Shown: positions 6,423 through 11,903 of the stretch, piece after piece | Layout of the letters: the number at the start of each line of letters is the position of its first letter | Position numbering within the stretch: position 1 is the stretch's first letter | NCBI GenBank assembly: GCA_036566745.1 | Contig: DATCVR010000077.1 | Location: 1 to 14,269, forward strand | From: DATCVR01 sp036566745 | GTDB taxonomy: Bacteria; Actinomycetota; Actinomycetes; Jiangellales; Jiangellaceae | Length of the DNA: 14,269 bases | Direction of reading: 5' to 3' | Translations under genes and position numbers: made by a program | Notes under the pieces: generated by a model | What the model saw: only the letters and a program-made list of their open reading frames with translations | What the model was told of the DNA's origin: nothing | The model's database searches: none

Positions 6423-7214
6423 TCAGGCACCGACGAAGGGGCGGCACTCGACCGGGACCGCCGGCCTGACCGTGATCGGGGCGCGGCCCTCGACGACGAT
6501 CCGGATCTTCGGTCGCGGGCCGGTCTCCCGCTTGACCAGGTCCACGACCTCGGTCACCTGCTCCACGCGGCACCAGCCCGGGTTGCGGGGCGGCCCGGCC
6601 AGCACCCACCAGCCGACCCGGACCCGGCTCGCCGGGAGTCGCTCCTGGCGGCCGGGGCCGACGTAGGTGGCCTCCATCCGCTCGGCGAGGAACCGGGCGT
6701 TGTCCCACACCGGGTTGAGGGAGGGGCCGTCGCTGTGGGCGCAGACGAACACGCCGTCCAGGCGCTCGATGATCCGCAGGTCGTACTCGTCGACGCGCCA
6801 CGCGCGGGCGAGCTCGGGAACCTGGCCGATCTCCTCGACGGTGATCGTGCGGCCGGTGAGCTTCATGGCTTCTCCGCGGTGGTCGGGGGTGGTCTGGCGC
6901 CCCTTGTGGATCGCCAGCAGCACCCACTTCGCCGCCGCCAGGTCGCGGCCACCGATGCACCAGAGGATCCGGGCGCCGGTCTCACGCGGGTCGGTCATCT
7001 GCTTCCAGTCGTAGATCGTCGCGATCCCGGCCGGGGTGGTGATCCGCCATTCGCAGTGGCTCTTGTCCAGGCCGCTGGTGAGGTCCGGCTGGCCGAGGAA
7101 CCCGACGAGCTGCTGGTAGGTGAGGTGGGTGCTGTCGAGGTAGTGGGTGTCGTGGATCGATGCGGTGGTCTTGTGGGTGAGGTCGATGTTTCCGAGGGTG
7201 TCGATCTGGGCCAT
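6423..7214 (-). CDS. 263-aa two-part protein, possibly an in-frame fusion of two accessory genes
   Basis: The N-terminal part (1-116) resembles a type of actinophage hypothetical protein with a segment such as WRITTPAGIATIYDWKQ (57-72) followed by ARILWCIGGRDLAAAKWVLL (81-100). Its function is unknown. The C-terminal part begins at an in-frame ATG, MKLTGRTITVEEIG (residue 117), and contains VRVGWWVLAGPPRNPGWCRV. This internal ATG (6866) has GGAG 5 bases upstream and an exact 14-base leader box 20 bases upstream, the same features that precede separate genes nearby. AAGGGA lies 7 bases before the first ATG. The region may therefore make a long protein plus a 147-aa product, or be a recent fusion of two cassettes. 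Confidence 0.78.
   Translation of the reverse strand: MAQIDTLGNIDLTHKTTASIHDTHYLDSTHLTYQQLVGFLGQPDLTSGLDKSHCEWRITTPAGIATIYDWKQMTDPRETGARILWCIGGRDLAAAKWVLLAIHKGRQTTPDHRGEAMKLTGRTITVEEIGQVPELARAWRVDEYDLRIIERLDGVFVCAHSDGPSLNPVWDNARFLAERMEATYVGPGRQERLPASRVRVGWWVLAGPPRNPGWCRVEQVTEVVDLVKRETGPRPKIRIVVEGRAPITVRPAVPVECRPFVGA
6866..6878 (-). promoter_or_regulatory. Internal ribosome binding site and ATG within the 263-aa gene
   Basis: On the leftward transcript GCGGAG is followed after 5 bases by ATG at 6866, in frame with the surrounding 263-aa gene. Initiation here would give a 147-aa protein (6423-6866). An exact leader-box copy lies 20 bases upstream. Confidence 0.45.
6887..6900 (-). repeat. Leader box GCGCCAGACCACCC, copy 2 (inside an open reading frame)
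   Basis: This is identical over 14 bases to the copy at 4548-4561 and at nearly the same distance from an ATG with a Shine-Dalgarno (20 versus 19 bases). Unlike the other copies it has no hairpin next to it and lies within the reading frame of the 263-aa gene, encoding part of GRQTTPDH. Confidence 0.5.
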
Positions 7215-7244
7215 GACTGGTTCCCTTCGCGTTGGGTGGGCGGG

Positions 7245-7697
7245 TCAGGCGGCGAGGGCGAGCGTGGGGGCGGGGGTGTTGAGGAGGTCGAGCGCGGCGG
7301 CGGCGACGAGGTGGTTGCAGCGGCCGAGGCGGGCGCCGGCCTTGCAGGTGCACGAGTTCTCGACGGTGTCGGTGAGGTAGGTGGACACCCCGTCCGAGCC
7401 GTTCACGAGGTACTGGCCGGAGACGCGGGTGGGGACGATCGCGCCGTCGAGGATGAGCTGGACGGCCTTGTCCTTGACGGCCTGGGCGTCCATGAAAGCG
7501 GTGGTGTCCACGGCCTCGACGGCGGCGGTGACGGCGGCTTCGTGGCGGGCCTGCGCGGCGGCCAGTTCGGCGCGCTCCTTGCGCTCGCAGGTGGGGCCGA
7601 TGCCGCGGGCGACGGAGCGGGGGTGGCGGAGGGTGGCGTGGCAGCCGGTGCGGCGGCAGGTCGCCGTCTTCGCCTGGGGGGTCTCCGTCTTCGTCAT
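7245..7697 (-). CDS. SWIM zinc-finger protein with N-terminal DUF6011-like Cys motif
   Basis: This 150-aa protein has a canonical SWIM motif C-x-C-x8-C-x-H (C116, C118, C127, H129; SCTCKAGARLGRCNHL), a small zinc-binding fold known to contact DNA or proteins. The N-terminal segment (C14, C19, C37; CRRTGCHATLRHPRSVARG then IGPTC) resembles DUF6011, a short Cys motif in actinobacterial and phage proteins. An Ala-rich helix (41-65) joins them. I chose ATG 7697 over an upstream start at 7733 because TACAGT, a good -10, ends 6 bases before it, implying a leaderless message. It starts the leftward accessory block and diverges from the RHH gene. It may be a DNA-binding regulator, but its target is unknown. 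Confidence 0.88.
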   Translation of the reverse strand: MTKTETPQAKTATCRRTGCHATLRHPRSVARGIGPTCERKERAELAAAQARHEAAVTAAVEAVDTTAFMDAQAVKDKAVQLILDGAIVPTRVSGQYLVNGSDGVSTYLTDTVENSCTCKAGARLGRCNHLVAAAALDLLNTPAPTLALAA

Positions 7698-7703
7698 GGC
7701 TAT

Positions 7704-7733
7704 ACTGTAGCCACAAACGTAGCTACAAAACAA
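7704..7733 (-). promoter_or_regulatory. Candidate leaderless promoter of the SWIM gene
   Basis: On the complementary strand TTGTTT (7733-7728) is followed after 18 bases by TACAGT (7709-7704), a TAnnnT -10 that ends 6 bases before the ATG at 7697. Transcription would begin at the start codon. The 24-base operator pair at 7706-7729 fills the spacer and overlaps the -10. Confidence 0.5.
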
Positions 7734-7764
7734 CCCCTGTGAGAGGATCGCTTATAGCCACAAC
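7706..7764. repeat. Operator-like repeats: three copies of a 12-base motif
   Basis: Copies TGTAGCCACAAA (7706-7717), CGTAGCTACAAA (7718-7729) and TATAGCCACAAC (7753-7764) share nTAGCyACAA. The first two are directly adjacent, a 12-base period; the second contains the 8-bp palindrome GTAGCTAC. An inverted partial copy, TATAGCCATGA, spans the SWIM gene start (about 7693-7703). Copies 1 and 2 cover the SWIM promoter and copy 3 covers the leader of the RHH gene. Tandem short sites are typical of ribbon-helix-helix repressors, so the RHH protein encoded next door is the obvious candidate ligand (inference). Confidence 0.6.
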
Positions 7765-7777
7765 GAAAGGGCCCCGC

Positions 7778-7987
7778 ATGTCCCCCAGAACACCCAAGCC
7801 AGCCAGCGATGTCCGCCGCTTCCGCACCACCGACGAACTGTGGGAACGCTTCGGCAACGCCGTCGAGCACAGCCCCGACGCTGAGGCCGACATGTCCAAA
7901 GTGCTGCGCGCGTTCGTCCGCTGGTACGTCGGCGAACCCGGAGCCGAGATCCCCCGCCGCCCCGAACCGAAGGACTCGAACCAATGA
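7778..7987 (+). CDS. Ribbon-helix-helix-like small DNA-binding protein
   Basis: These 69 residues fit an RHH layout: a short strand (SDVRRFRTT, 10-18), helix 1 (DELWERFGNAVEHSP, 19-33), a turn, and helix 2 (ADMSKVLRAFVRWYVG, 37-52), then a Pro-rich tail. Similar short proteins with RRFRTTDELWERFG occur in Streptomyces. AAAGG lies 7 bases before the ATG at 7778. It is the first gene of the rightward operon and its stop overlaps the next start in ATGA. The repeated motif just upstream suggests that it represses its own operon and the divergent SWIM gene. Confidence 0.8.
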   Translation: MSPRTPKPASDVRRFRTTDELWERFGNAVEHSPDAEADMSKVLRAFVRWYVGEPGAEIPRRPEPKDSNQ

Positions 7988-8166
7988 AGATCGTCACGAC
8001 ACCGAGCGAGTTGATGGACCGGCTGCGGTGGGAAGAGGCGTGCGACATGCTCGGCCTCAACGTCTACGCCGTGGCCGAGGGACTCATGGACGGCGGCGAG
8101 GAAATCACGCTGTCGGAAGAGCAGGCGGTCACGCTTGGGCTGCTGCCGAAGCAGGAGCGACCATGA
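7984..8166 (+). CDS. 60-aa hypothetical acidic protein
   Basis: Unrecognised. The sequence MKIVTTPSELMDRLRWEEAC is followed by DMLGLNVYAVAEGLMDGGEE and a C-terminal ITLSEEQAVTLGLLPKQERP. The pattern (helix, short turn, helix, then a LSEEQAVTLGLL segment) resembles a small DNA- or protein-binding helical domain, but I cannot name one. ATGA overlaps couple it to both the RHH gene before it and the Cys-rich gene after it. Confidence 0.75.
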   Translation: MKIVTTPSELMDRLRWEEACDMLGLNVYAVAEGLMDGGEEITLSEEQAVTLGLLPKQERP

Positions 8167-8417
8167 GTGCCGTCGCGGGGTTCCTGCACCTCCTCAATGC
8201 CGAGCCCACCCTGTTGCCCGAGGCCCCGACCGGCGCGGGCGGCGAGCACATCGAGCACCGCCGTCGAGCCGAGGTGCACGCATGCTTGCGCTGCGACCGG
8301 CCAGCGGGGTGCGCGTTCGGGGCGGACACCGAGCTCGGGCCGCGGTGGCTCGATCTGTGCCCGGGGTGTGAGGGCTGGTTGCGGGCAGGCGTCGGTCGGG
8401 AGGGCCTCGATGACTGA
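8163..8417 (+). CDS. 84-aa Cys-rich protein, probable zinc ribbon
   Basis: The protein has CLRC (41-44), C50 and CPGC (66-69), consistent with one treble-clef or zinc-ribbon site, preceded by an N-terminal helix MSAVAGFLHLLNAEPTLLPE. The ATG at 8163 overlaps the previous stop in ATGA; the frame continues upstream, but that portion lies over the preceding genes. The stop overlaps the next ATG by 8 bases. The function is not recognisable; small zinc ribbons like this are common in actinophage operons. Confidence 0.78.
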   Translation: MSAVAGFLHLLNAEPTLLPEAPTGAGGEHIEHRRRAEVHACLRCDRPAGCAFGADTELGPRWLDLCPGCEGWLRAGVGREGLDD

Positions 8418-8799
8418 GGTGAAGATCAAGGAACTGGAGCGGTTCCTACGCGCCCGGCTCGCCGAGGCTATGGCCACGGCCGATGAGTTCCACCGCCGCG
8501 GTTGCGGCTCCCTCGTCGATGAGGCCGAACCGTGCACGTGCGGGGTCCCGGAGAGGATCCGGCGCGATGTGAAGGCGAAGCGGGTCGTGCTGGGTGCTGT
8601 CCGGGAGGACGTCAATTCGTGGCAAGAGCATGAGCACGTGTCGCCGCTGGGGTTCTGGTTGGGGCTCAGGTACATGCTGCTGATGCGGATCACGGAGTTG
8701 CAGTTCGCGTCGCCGTGGTCTGATCACCCGGAGCACTGGGAGAACCGTGATCCTGAGCCGTCCGAGGACGACGTGGAGGGTGGCGAAGGCGATGAGTGA
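8410..8799 (+). CDS. DUF6221-like protein, shorter divergent paralogue
   Basis: This 129-aa protein parallels the next gene. It has an N-terminal ELERFLRARLAEAMATADEF, a central ERIRRDVKAKRVVLGAVRED and a C-terminal LLMRITELQFASPWSDHPEHW. These match, in order, the VAFLRA, RVLAEVAAKRQIL and TVRLLALPYADQPGYREEW segments of the 190-aa protein. A central CTCG adds a Cys pair. The family is widespread in Streptomyces and its phages with no known function. The ATG at 8410 overlaps the previous stop by 8 bases and the stop overlaps the next start in ATGAGTGA. It ends in an unusually acidic tail (EDDVEGGEGDE). Confidence 0.75.
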   Translation: MTEVKIKELERFLRARLAEAMATADEFHRRGCGSLVDEAEPCTCGVPERIRRDVKAKRVVLGAVREDVNSWQEHEHVSPLGFWLGLRYMLLMRITELQFASPWSDHPEHWENRDPEPSEDDVEGGEGDE

Positions 8800-9364
8800 G
8801 CTGGTGGCGTTTCTCCGCGCCTGCCTGGACAAGGACGAGTGGTGGGCGCGGGAGGCCAGCCGACTCCGCGAGCAGGAAGGGCAGCCTGCGGGCGACCACT
8901 GGCAATGGGAGGAAGGCGAAGGCGACCAGGTCCTGGCGCTCGACCCTGCGCAGTCCGAGTACGTGGGCGACGAGCACGGCAGCGTCAGGGTGTCCCTCCG
9001 CAGCCGGGAGTTGTATCCGACGCCCTACGTCGGAGACCTCCCCAACTTCGCGATCGGCACGGCGGAGGAAGTGCCTACGACCGTGGCTGGTCACATCGTG
9101 CGTCATGACCCGGTGCGGGTGCTGGCCGAGGTCGCCGCCAAGCGGCAGATCCTGGACGAGCACTTCGGATTCCTCCACTCGGGCGGGGACCCTGAACGAG
9201 CGTGCAGGCAGTGCAGTGACCGGCGTGCCGACCACGATCCACTGAGCCACGGCAGCAACGACGACCTGTGGGTGAGGCTGGAGCCCGCCCCGTGCCTGAC
9301 CGTCCGTCTACTCGCCCTGCCGTACGCCGACCAGCCCGGATACCGAGAGGAATGGCGGCCATGA
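8792..9364 (+). CDS. DUF6221 family protein
   Basis: At 190 residues this is a good match to the DUF6221 pattern I know: an N-terminal ELVAFLRACLDKDEWWAREA, a central GHIVRHDPVRVLAEVAAKRQ ILDEH block (100-124) and a terminal TVRLLALPYADQPGYREEWR. It also has a CRQC pair (138-141). No biochemical role is known to me for the family. The start ATGAGTGA overlaps the preceding paralogue's stop and its own stop overlaps the next ATG (ATGA). Two copies side by side suggest duplication within the operon. Confidence 0.88.
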   Translation: MSELVAFLRACLDKDEWWAREASRLREQEGQPAGDHWQWEEGEGDQVLALDPAQSEYVGDEHGSVRVSLRSRELYPTPYVGDLPNFAIGTAEEVPTTVAGHIVRHDPVRVLAEVAAKRQILDEHFGFLHSGGDPERACRQCSDRRADHDPLSHGSNDDLWVRLEPAPCLTVRLLALPYADQPGYREEWRP

Positions 9365-9597
9365 GCAGCAACGAGCCGGTGAAGGTTCAGCTCGTCGTCT
9401 ACGCCGAAGGACAGATCGGCCTCGCCGTGGTCGACAACCCCGCCCGCGCTCACGAGTACGCGCGCGCCGTGGAAGGCGTCGTCGTGGAACTCCCAGCCCT
9501 GGCCGACTACAGGGCTGCGAAGGAGCCCGGCCGTCCGGCCTCCGACGAGACGCACGTTGAGGCGATGCGGCGCCTGTCGGAAGGCGATGACCTGTGA
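9361..9597 (+). CDS. 78-aa hypothetical protein
   Basis: Unrecognised. MSSNEPVKVQLVVYAEGQIG then LAVVDNPARAHEYARAVEGV forms a strand-rich start and a helix; the rest is polar (ELPALADYRAAKEPGRPASD). It is coupled by ATGA to the DUF6221 gene and by GTGA to the membrane peptide that follows. Codon choice fits the neighbours. Confidence 0.75.
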   Translation: MSSNEPVKVQLVVYAEGQIGLAVVDNPARAHEYARAVEGVVVELPALADYRAAKEPGRPASDETHVEAMRRLSEGDDL

Positions 9598-9794
9598 GTG
9601 TCGCTGACGTGGTCTATCCGGCGATCGGCGCCGTGCTGTTCGCGCTCGGCGCCGGTGCCACGTACTTCGGCCGGCGAAACGGCTGACCCGAGCCCGAGCA
9701 TGCGAGCGGCCTCGGACCGGTCTGGTCCGGGGCCGCTGTGCGCCGCCAGGTCGTCTTCGCCAAGGTCGGAGAGAAGGCCAGATAGGTGACTCAT
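9507..9794 (-). CDS. Possible 95-aa last gene of the right leftward operon, overlapping convergent genes
   Basis: The ATG at 9794 overlaps the preceding stop in ATGA, as elsewhere in this operon. The first part, MSHLSGLLSDLGEDDLAAHS GPGPDRSEAARMLGLG, is protein-like. The rest runs antisense through the terminator hairpin, the 30-aa gene and part of the 78-aa gene, and becomes low-quality and Arg/Ser-rich. It may be a real start read into convergent DNA or a chance open frame. The homologous part, if any, should be the first 40 residues. Confidence 0.3.
   Translation of the reverse strand: MSHLSGLLSDLGEDDLAAHSGPGPDRSEAARMLGLGSAVSPAEVRGTGAEREQHGADRRIDHVSDTHRSSPSDRRRIASTCVSSEAGRPGSFAAL
9594..9686 (+). 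CDS. 30-aa single-span membrane peptide
   Basis: GTG at 9594 overlaps the previous stop (GTGA) and gives MSVADVVYPAIGAVLFALGA then GATYFGRRNG. Residues 5-24 form one hydrophobic span followed by a positive tail (GRRNG), predicting the N-terminus outside and the C-terminus in the cytoplasm. It is the last gene of the rightward operon, 18 bases before a strong hairpin. It is easily missed because of its size and GTG start. It could be a micro-membrane protein of the lysogeny or host-interaction class; no family is recognised. Confidence 0.65.
   Translation: MSVADVVYPAIGAVLFALGAGATYFGRRNG
9705..9737. terminator. 14-bp terminator hairpin at the end of the rightward operon
   Basis: AGCGGCCTCGGACC (9705-9718) pairs with GGTCCGGGGCCGCT (9724-9737), with one T-G wobble, around a 5-base loop. 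It lies 18 bases after the last rightward stop codon and lacks a U tract, as is common in actinobacteria. It may serve both converging operons. Confidence 0.75.
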
Positions 9795-10099
9795 GCCTTG
9801 CCTCTCTCCGTGTCTCGCAGCAGGGCAGCGATGTCGGGCGGCAGCCGGCCGAGGATGCGCGCTTCGATCAGCTCCCACCGGACGGCGGCCTCCTCCGGGG
9901 TGAGGCGCTCGTCTCGCCTGTAGGCGCGCCAGAGATGCCAGCCTTCGATGTACGCCTCAGGGGTGGGGTAGGCGTAGAAGTGCGGGCCTTCCTGCCGTTC
10001 GGCGAGTTGCTGCGGCGTGTAGGGGTGGTGCTGGTCGGTGTGGGCTTCGTCGTAGCCCCACGGGACCTGGCAGCCGGGGCCGTGGACGCGGCAGGTCAT
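9791..10099 (-). CDS. 102-aa hypothetical His/Cys-containing protein
   Basis: Unrecognised. The N-terminus has C3, H6, C9 and H20, H24, H25 (CRVHGPGC and then HTDQHH), a possible metal site. A middle YAYPTPEAYIEGWHLWRAYR and a helical C-terminus (PEEAAVRWELIEARILGRLP) follow. The ATG at 10099 overlaps the stop of the membrane-protein gene upstream (ATGA). Confidence 0.75.
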   Translation of the reverse strand: MTCRVHGPGCQVPWGYDEAHTDQHHPYTPQQLAERQEGPHFYAYPTPEAYIEGWHLWRAYRRDERLTPEEAAVRWELIEARILGRLPPDIAALLRDTERGKA

Positions 10100-10299
10100 G
10101 GCCGCCTCGCGGACGCGAACGCGGCCAACGCCACCACTGCACCCCCGACGATCACCACGAACAGCCCCGTCTGGACAGCGCGGAGAACACCGTCCGAGAC
10201 CCACATGGATGCGGCGCCTCCGGCCGCGTAGAACAGCAGATTCGGGACCGGTCGGACTTCGACCCGGCACCGCCACGCTCGGACGAGCCACCGCTTCAT
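10096..10299 (-). CDS. 67-aa membrane protein with one or two spans
   Basis: MKRWLVRAWRCRVEVRPVPN is a strongly basic cytoplasmic N-terminus. A moderately hydrophobic stretch (LLFYAAGGAASMWVS) and a clear transmembrane span (QTGLFVVIVGGAVVALAAFA) follow, ending in ASARRP. ATG 10299 overlaps the stop of the 303-aa gene (ATGA); earlier in-frame starts lie over that gene. Size and topology could suit a holin, but no endolysin is nearby, so I leave it as a small membrane protein. Confidence 0.75.
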   Translation of the reverse strand: MKRWLVRAWRCRVEVRPVPNLLFYAAGGAASMWVSDGVLRAVQTGLFVVIVGGAVVALAAFASARRP

Positions 10300-11207
10300 G
10301 ACGCACGCACCTGCCCCTCCTGCTTCGCTTCTTCGCGCTCTGCCTCGGCCAGCAGCGCGACCCACGACCCCCGCGGCCACGTAGCGCCGCACCGCGCCCA
10401 CCCGATCGGCCCCCACGTCTCCGACCCGGCCGGCCAGTCCGGATCATCCGCCCGGGCGGGGCCCTGGATGGGGAGCCAGCCCGCACACCACACCGCGGAC
10501 GAGGCGTCGGCGCGGACCCAGAGTTGGCCTTTGCAGTAGCGGCAGTGCATGTCCTGAAGTGGCTTGGGTGGGGCGTCGTAGTCGGCGGCGATGCGGGCGC
10601 GGGAGGTGAGGGCGCGGAGCCGGGCGGCGATCCACTCCCCCGTCTGTTCGTCGGCCAGGGCGATCGAGACGAGGGTGTCCTTGGATGCTCGCCAGCCTTC
10701 GGCGTGGAGTTCCCGGCCGAGCTGCGCGAGCTCGTGGCGGATGTCCTCGGCCGCGTGCCACGCGTCGGTGAGCGGTTCGCCGGGGTCTGGGCTGCCGCCG
10801 ACGAGGGGGGTGAGGGCGCCGTCGGGGTCCCAGCCGGGCGAGCCGGAGGGGATGGCGGCGCCGGCGGTGATGACGGGCGCGGTGCGCTGCTCGACGCCGG
10901 TAAAGACGCGCTGGTCGTGACGGCACCTCTGGGTGCGGTCTTTGTCGCAGGGGCAGTCGGTGCGTTCCCACCGGTAGCGCTCGACGCGGACGGTGCCGGG
11001 GCGGTCGTGGACGACGCCGAGCTGGGTGAGGAGGCCGGGGGCTTGGACGACGTGGGAGCGCCAGTCGAGGACGGCGACCTCCCGGTCGGCGGCTCGGCGG
11101 ACCCTGCGGTAGTGGGGGACTTTTTCGCGGGTGGTGTGTTCGCCGTGGAGTTCGGTGAGGAGGCGGCGGATCTCCTCGGCCGGCGTCTCCTTCTTGGGCT
11201 TGGTCAA
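10296..11207 (-). CDS. 303-aa hypothetical protein with two Cys clusters (TTG start)
   Basis: Unrecognised. Cluster 1 is CPCDKDRTQRCRH (85-97); cluster 2 is CRYCKGQLW (222-230) with C241 and C273, a zinc-ribbon-like arrangement. The N-terminus (EEIRRLLTELHGEHTT) is helical and the region 148-205 is largely helical (AWHAAEDIRHELAQLGRELH). The TTG at 11207 overlaps the preceding stop in TTGA and GGGGGAG lies 8 bases upstream, so a TTG start is well supported. It is the second-largest complete gene of the right operon. The zinc sites suggest nucleic-acid or protein binding. Confidence 0.8.
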   Translation of the reverse strand: MTKPKKETPAEEIRRLLTELHGEHTTREKVPHYRRVRRAADREVAVLDWRSHVVQAPGLLTQLGVVHDRPGTVRVERYRWERTDCPCDKDRTQRCRHDQRVFTGVEQRTAPVITAGAAIPSGSPGWDPDGALTPLVGGSPDPGEPLTDAWHAAEDIRHELAQLGRELHAEGWRASKDTLVSIALADEQTGEWIAARLRALTSRARIAADYDAPPKPLQDMHCRYCKGQLWVRADASSAVWCAGWLPIQGPARADDPDWPAGSETWGPIGWARCGATWPRGSWVALLAEAEREEAKQEGQVRAS

Positions 11208-11395
11208 CGGTCACGCTCCCCCGTGTCGTTGCGGATGTGAAGGCGGTGCACCTCGGCGCGGCCGCACCAGCAGTTCCCCGCACCGGAGTGGGGTGATGCC
11301 TCGTAGGGGTGGGCGACGATGCGGCTGGTGTCGGGGTTGGTCCAGCGTTCTTTGCGGATCCGGTCGGGGCAGCGGCCATCTTGGATGGTGCACAT
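11204..11395 (-). CDS. 63-aa Cys-containing hypothetical protein
   Basis: The sequence runs MCTIQDGRCPDRIRKERWTN to a C-terminal GAGNCWCGRAEVHRLHIRND. C2/C9 and CWC (42-44) could form a small metal site. I recall the GAGNCWCGR segment in actinophage hypothetical proteins but cannot assign a function. I place the start at ATG 11395 (TGATG with the upstream stop, AGGAG 6 bases before) rather than the ATG at 11419, which lies inside the upstream gene. Confidence 0.75.
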   Translation of the reverse strand: MCTIQDGRCPDRIRKERWTNPDTSRIVAHPYEASPHSGAGNCWCGRAEVHRLHIRNDTGERDR

Positions 11396-11640
11396 CAGCG
11401 GCTCCTGTTCCACTGCCATTGGCGGCAGCCTCCGTGCGGACTGGGGATGCGGGTGATGTGGCCGTCGCGGGCGAGTCGGTCGAGCGCGGGCCAGAGCCGC
11501 GTGCCGCGCTCGTACGGGTTGAGGCCGGCCAGGTCGGCGAGCTGGTTGGTCGACAGCGGCGCGTGCGCGGTGTGGTCGCGGACGAGCGCGGCGACCTGGT
11601 CCGTCCAGGCGACGGTGTGCGCGGCGCGGCGGCGACCCAT
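11395..11640 (-). CDS. Winged-helix-like small DNA-binding protein
   Basis: This 81-aa basic protein has a plausible winged-helix pattern: helix VAALVRDHTAHA, then LSTNQLADLAGLNPYERGTR (29-48), recognition helix LWPALDRLARDGHITRI, and a C-terminal wing (PHGGCRQWQW). The start overlaps the upstream stop in TGATG and its own stop overlaps the next ATG. It is probably a phage regulator or accessory DNA-binding protein. Confidence 0.72.
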   Translation of the reverse strand: MGRRRAAHTVAWTDQVAALVRDHTAHAPLSTNQLADLAGLNPYERGTRLWPALDRLARDGHITRIPSPHGGCRQWQWNRSR

Positions 11641-11903
11641 CAGCTCTTCCCCTTGTCCTCGGCCCTGCCGGTAATGAGCTGCGAGGTCATCACCTGGTGC
11701 ATGCCGACCGCCATGGCCTCGGCCGCCTGCGGAGACCAGCCTTCGCCTTCGAGCTGGCGGCGGTAGCCGGCGACGGCCTCGTCGATGGGCTTGAAGATGT
11801 CCCGGAGCCCCGCCATGGCGGTGGCGACCGTGTGGGAGATGGCGTCGAGATCGATGGGGATCGGGTCGTGACCGAGGTCGACCGGCTCATCGGGGACGCC
11901 CAT
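11640..11903 (-). CDS. 87-aa hypothetical protein
   Basis: Unrecognised. The acidic N-terminus (MGVPDEPVDLGHDPIPIDLD) is followed by helices AISHTVATAMAGLRDIFKPI, DEAVAGYRRQLEGEGWSPQA and AEAMAVGMHQVMTSQLITGR. The GYRRQLEGEGWSPQAAE segment is of a kind I recall in other actinophage small proteins. I chose the ATG at 11903 because it forms TGATG with the stop of the membrane peptide upstream; an in-frame earlier start lies over that gene. Confidence 0.75.
   Translation of the reverse strand: MGVPDEPVDLGHDPIPIDLDAISHTVATAMAGLRDIFKPIDEAVAGYRRQLEGEGWSPQAAEAMAVGMHQVMTSQLITGRAEDKGKS

Noticed and set aside
6090..7742. 550-aa plus-strand frame over the leftward accessory genes
   Set aside because: Gly/Val/Asp/Glu-rich antisense shadow; runs through hairpins and the SWIM gene promoter.
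10096..10299. Holin call for the 67-aa membrane protein
   Set aside because: Size and span fit, but there is no endolysin or lysis cassette in the window, and many small phage membrane proteins look alike.
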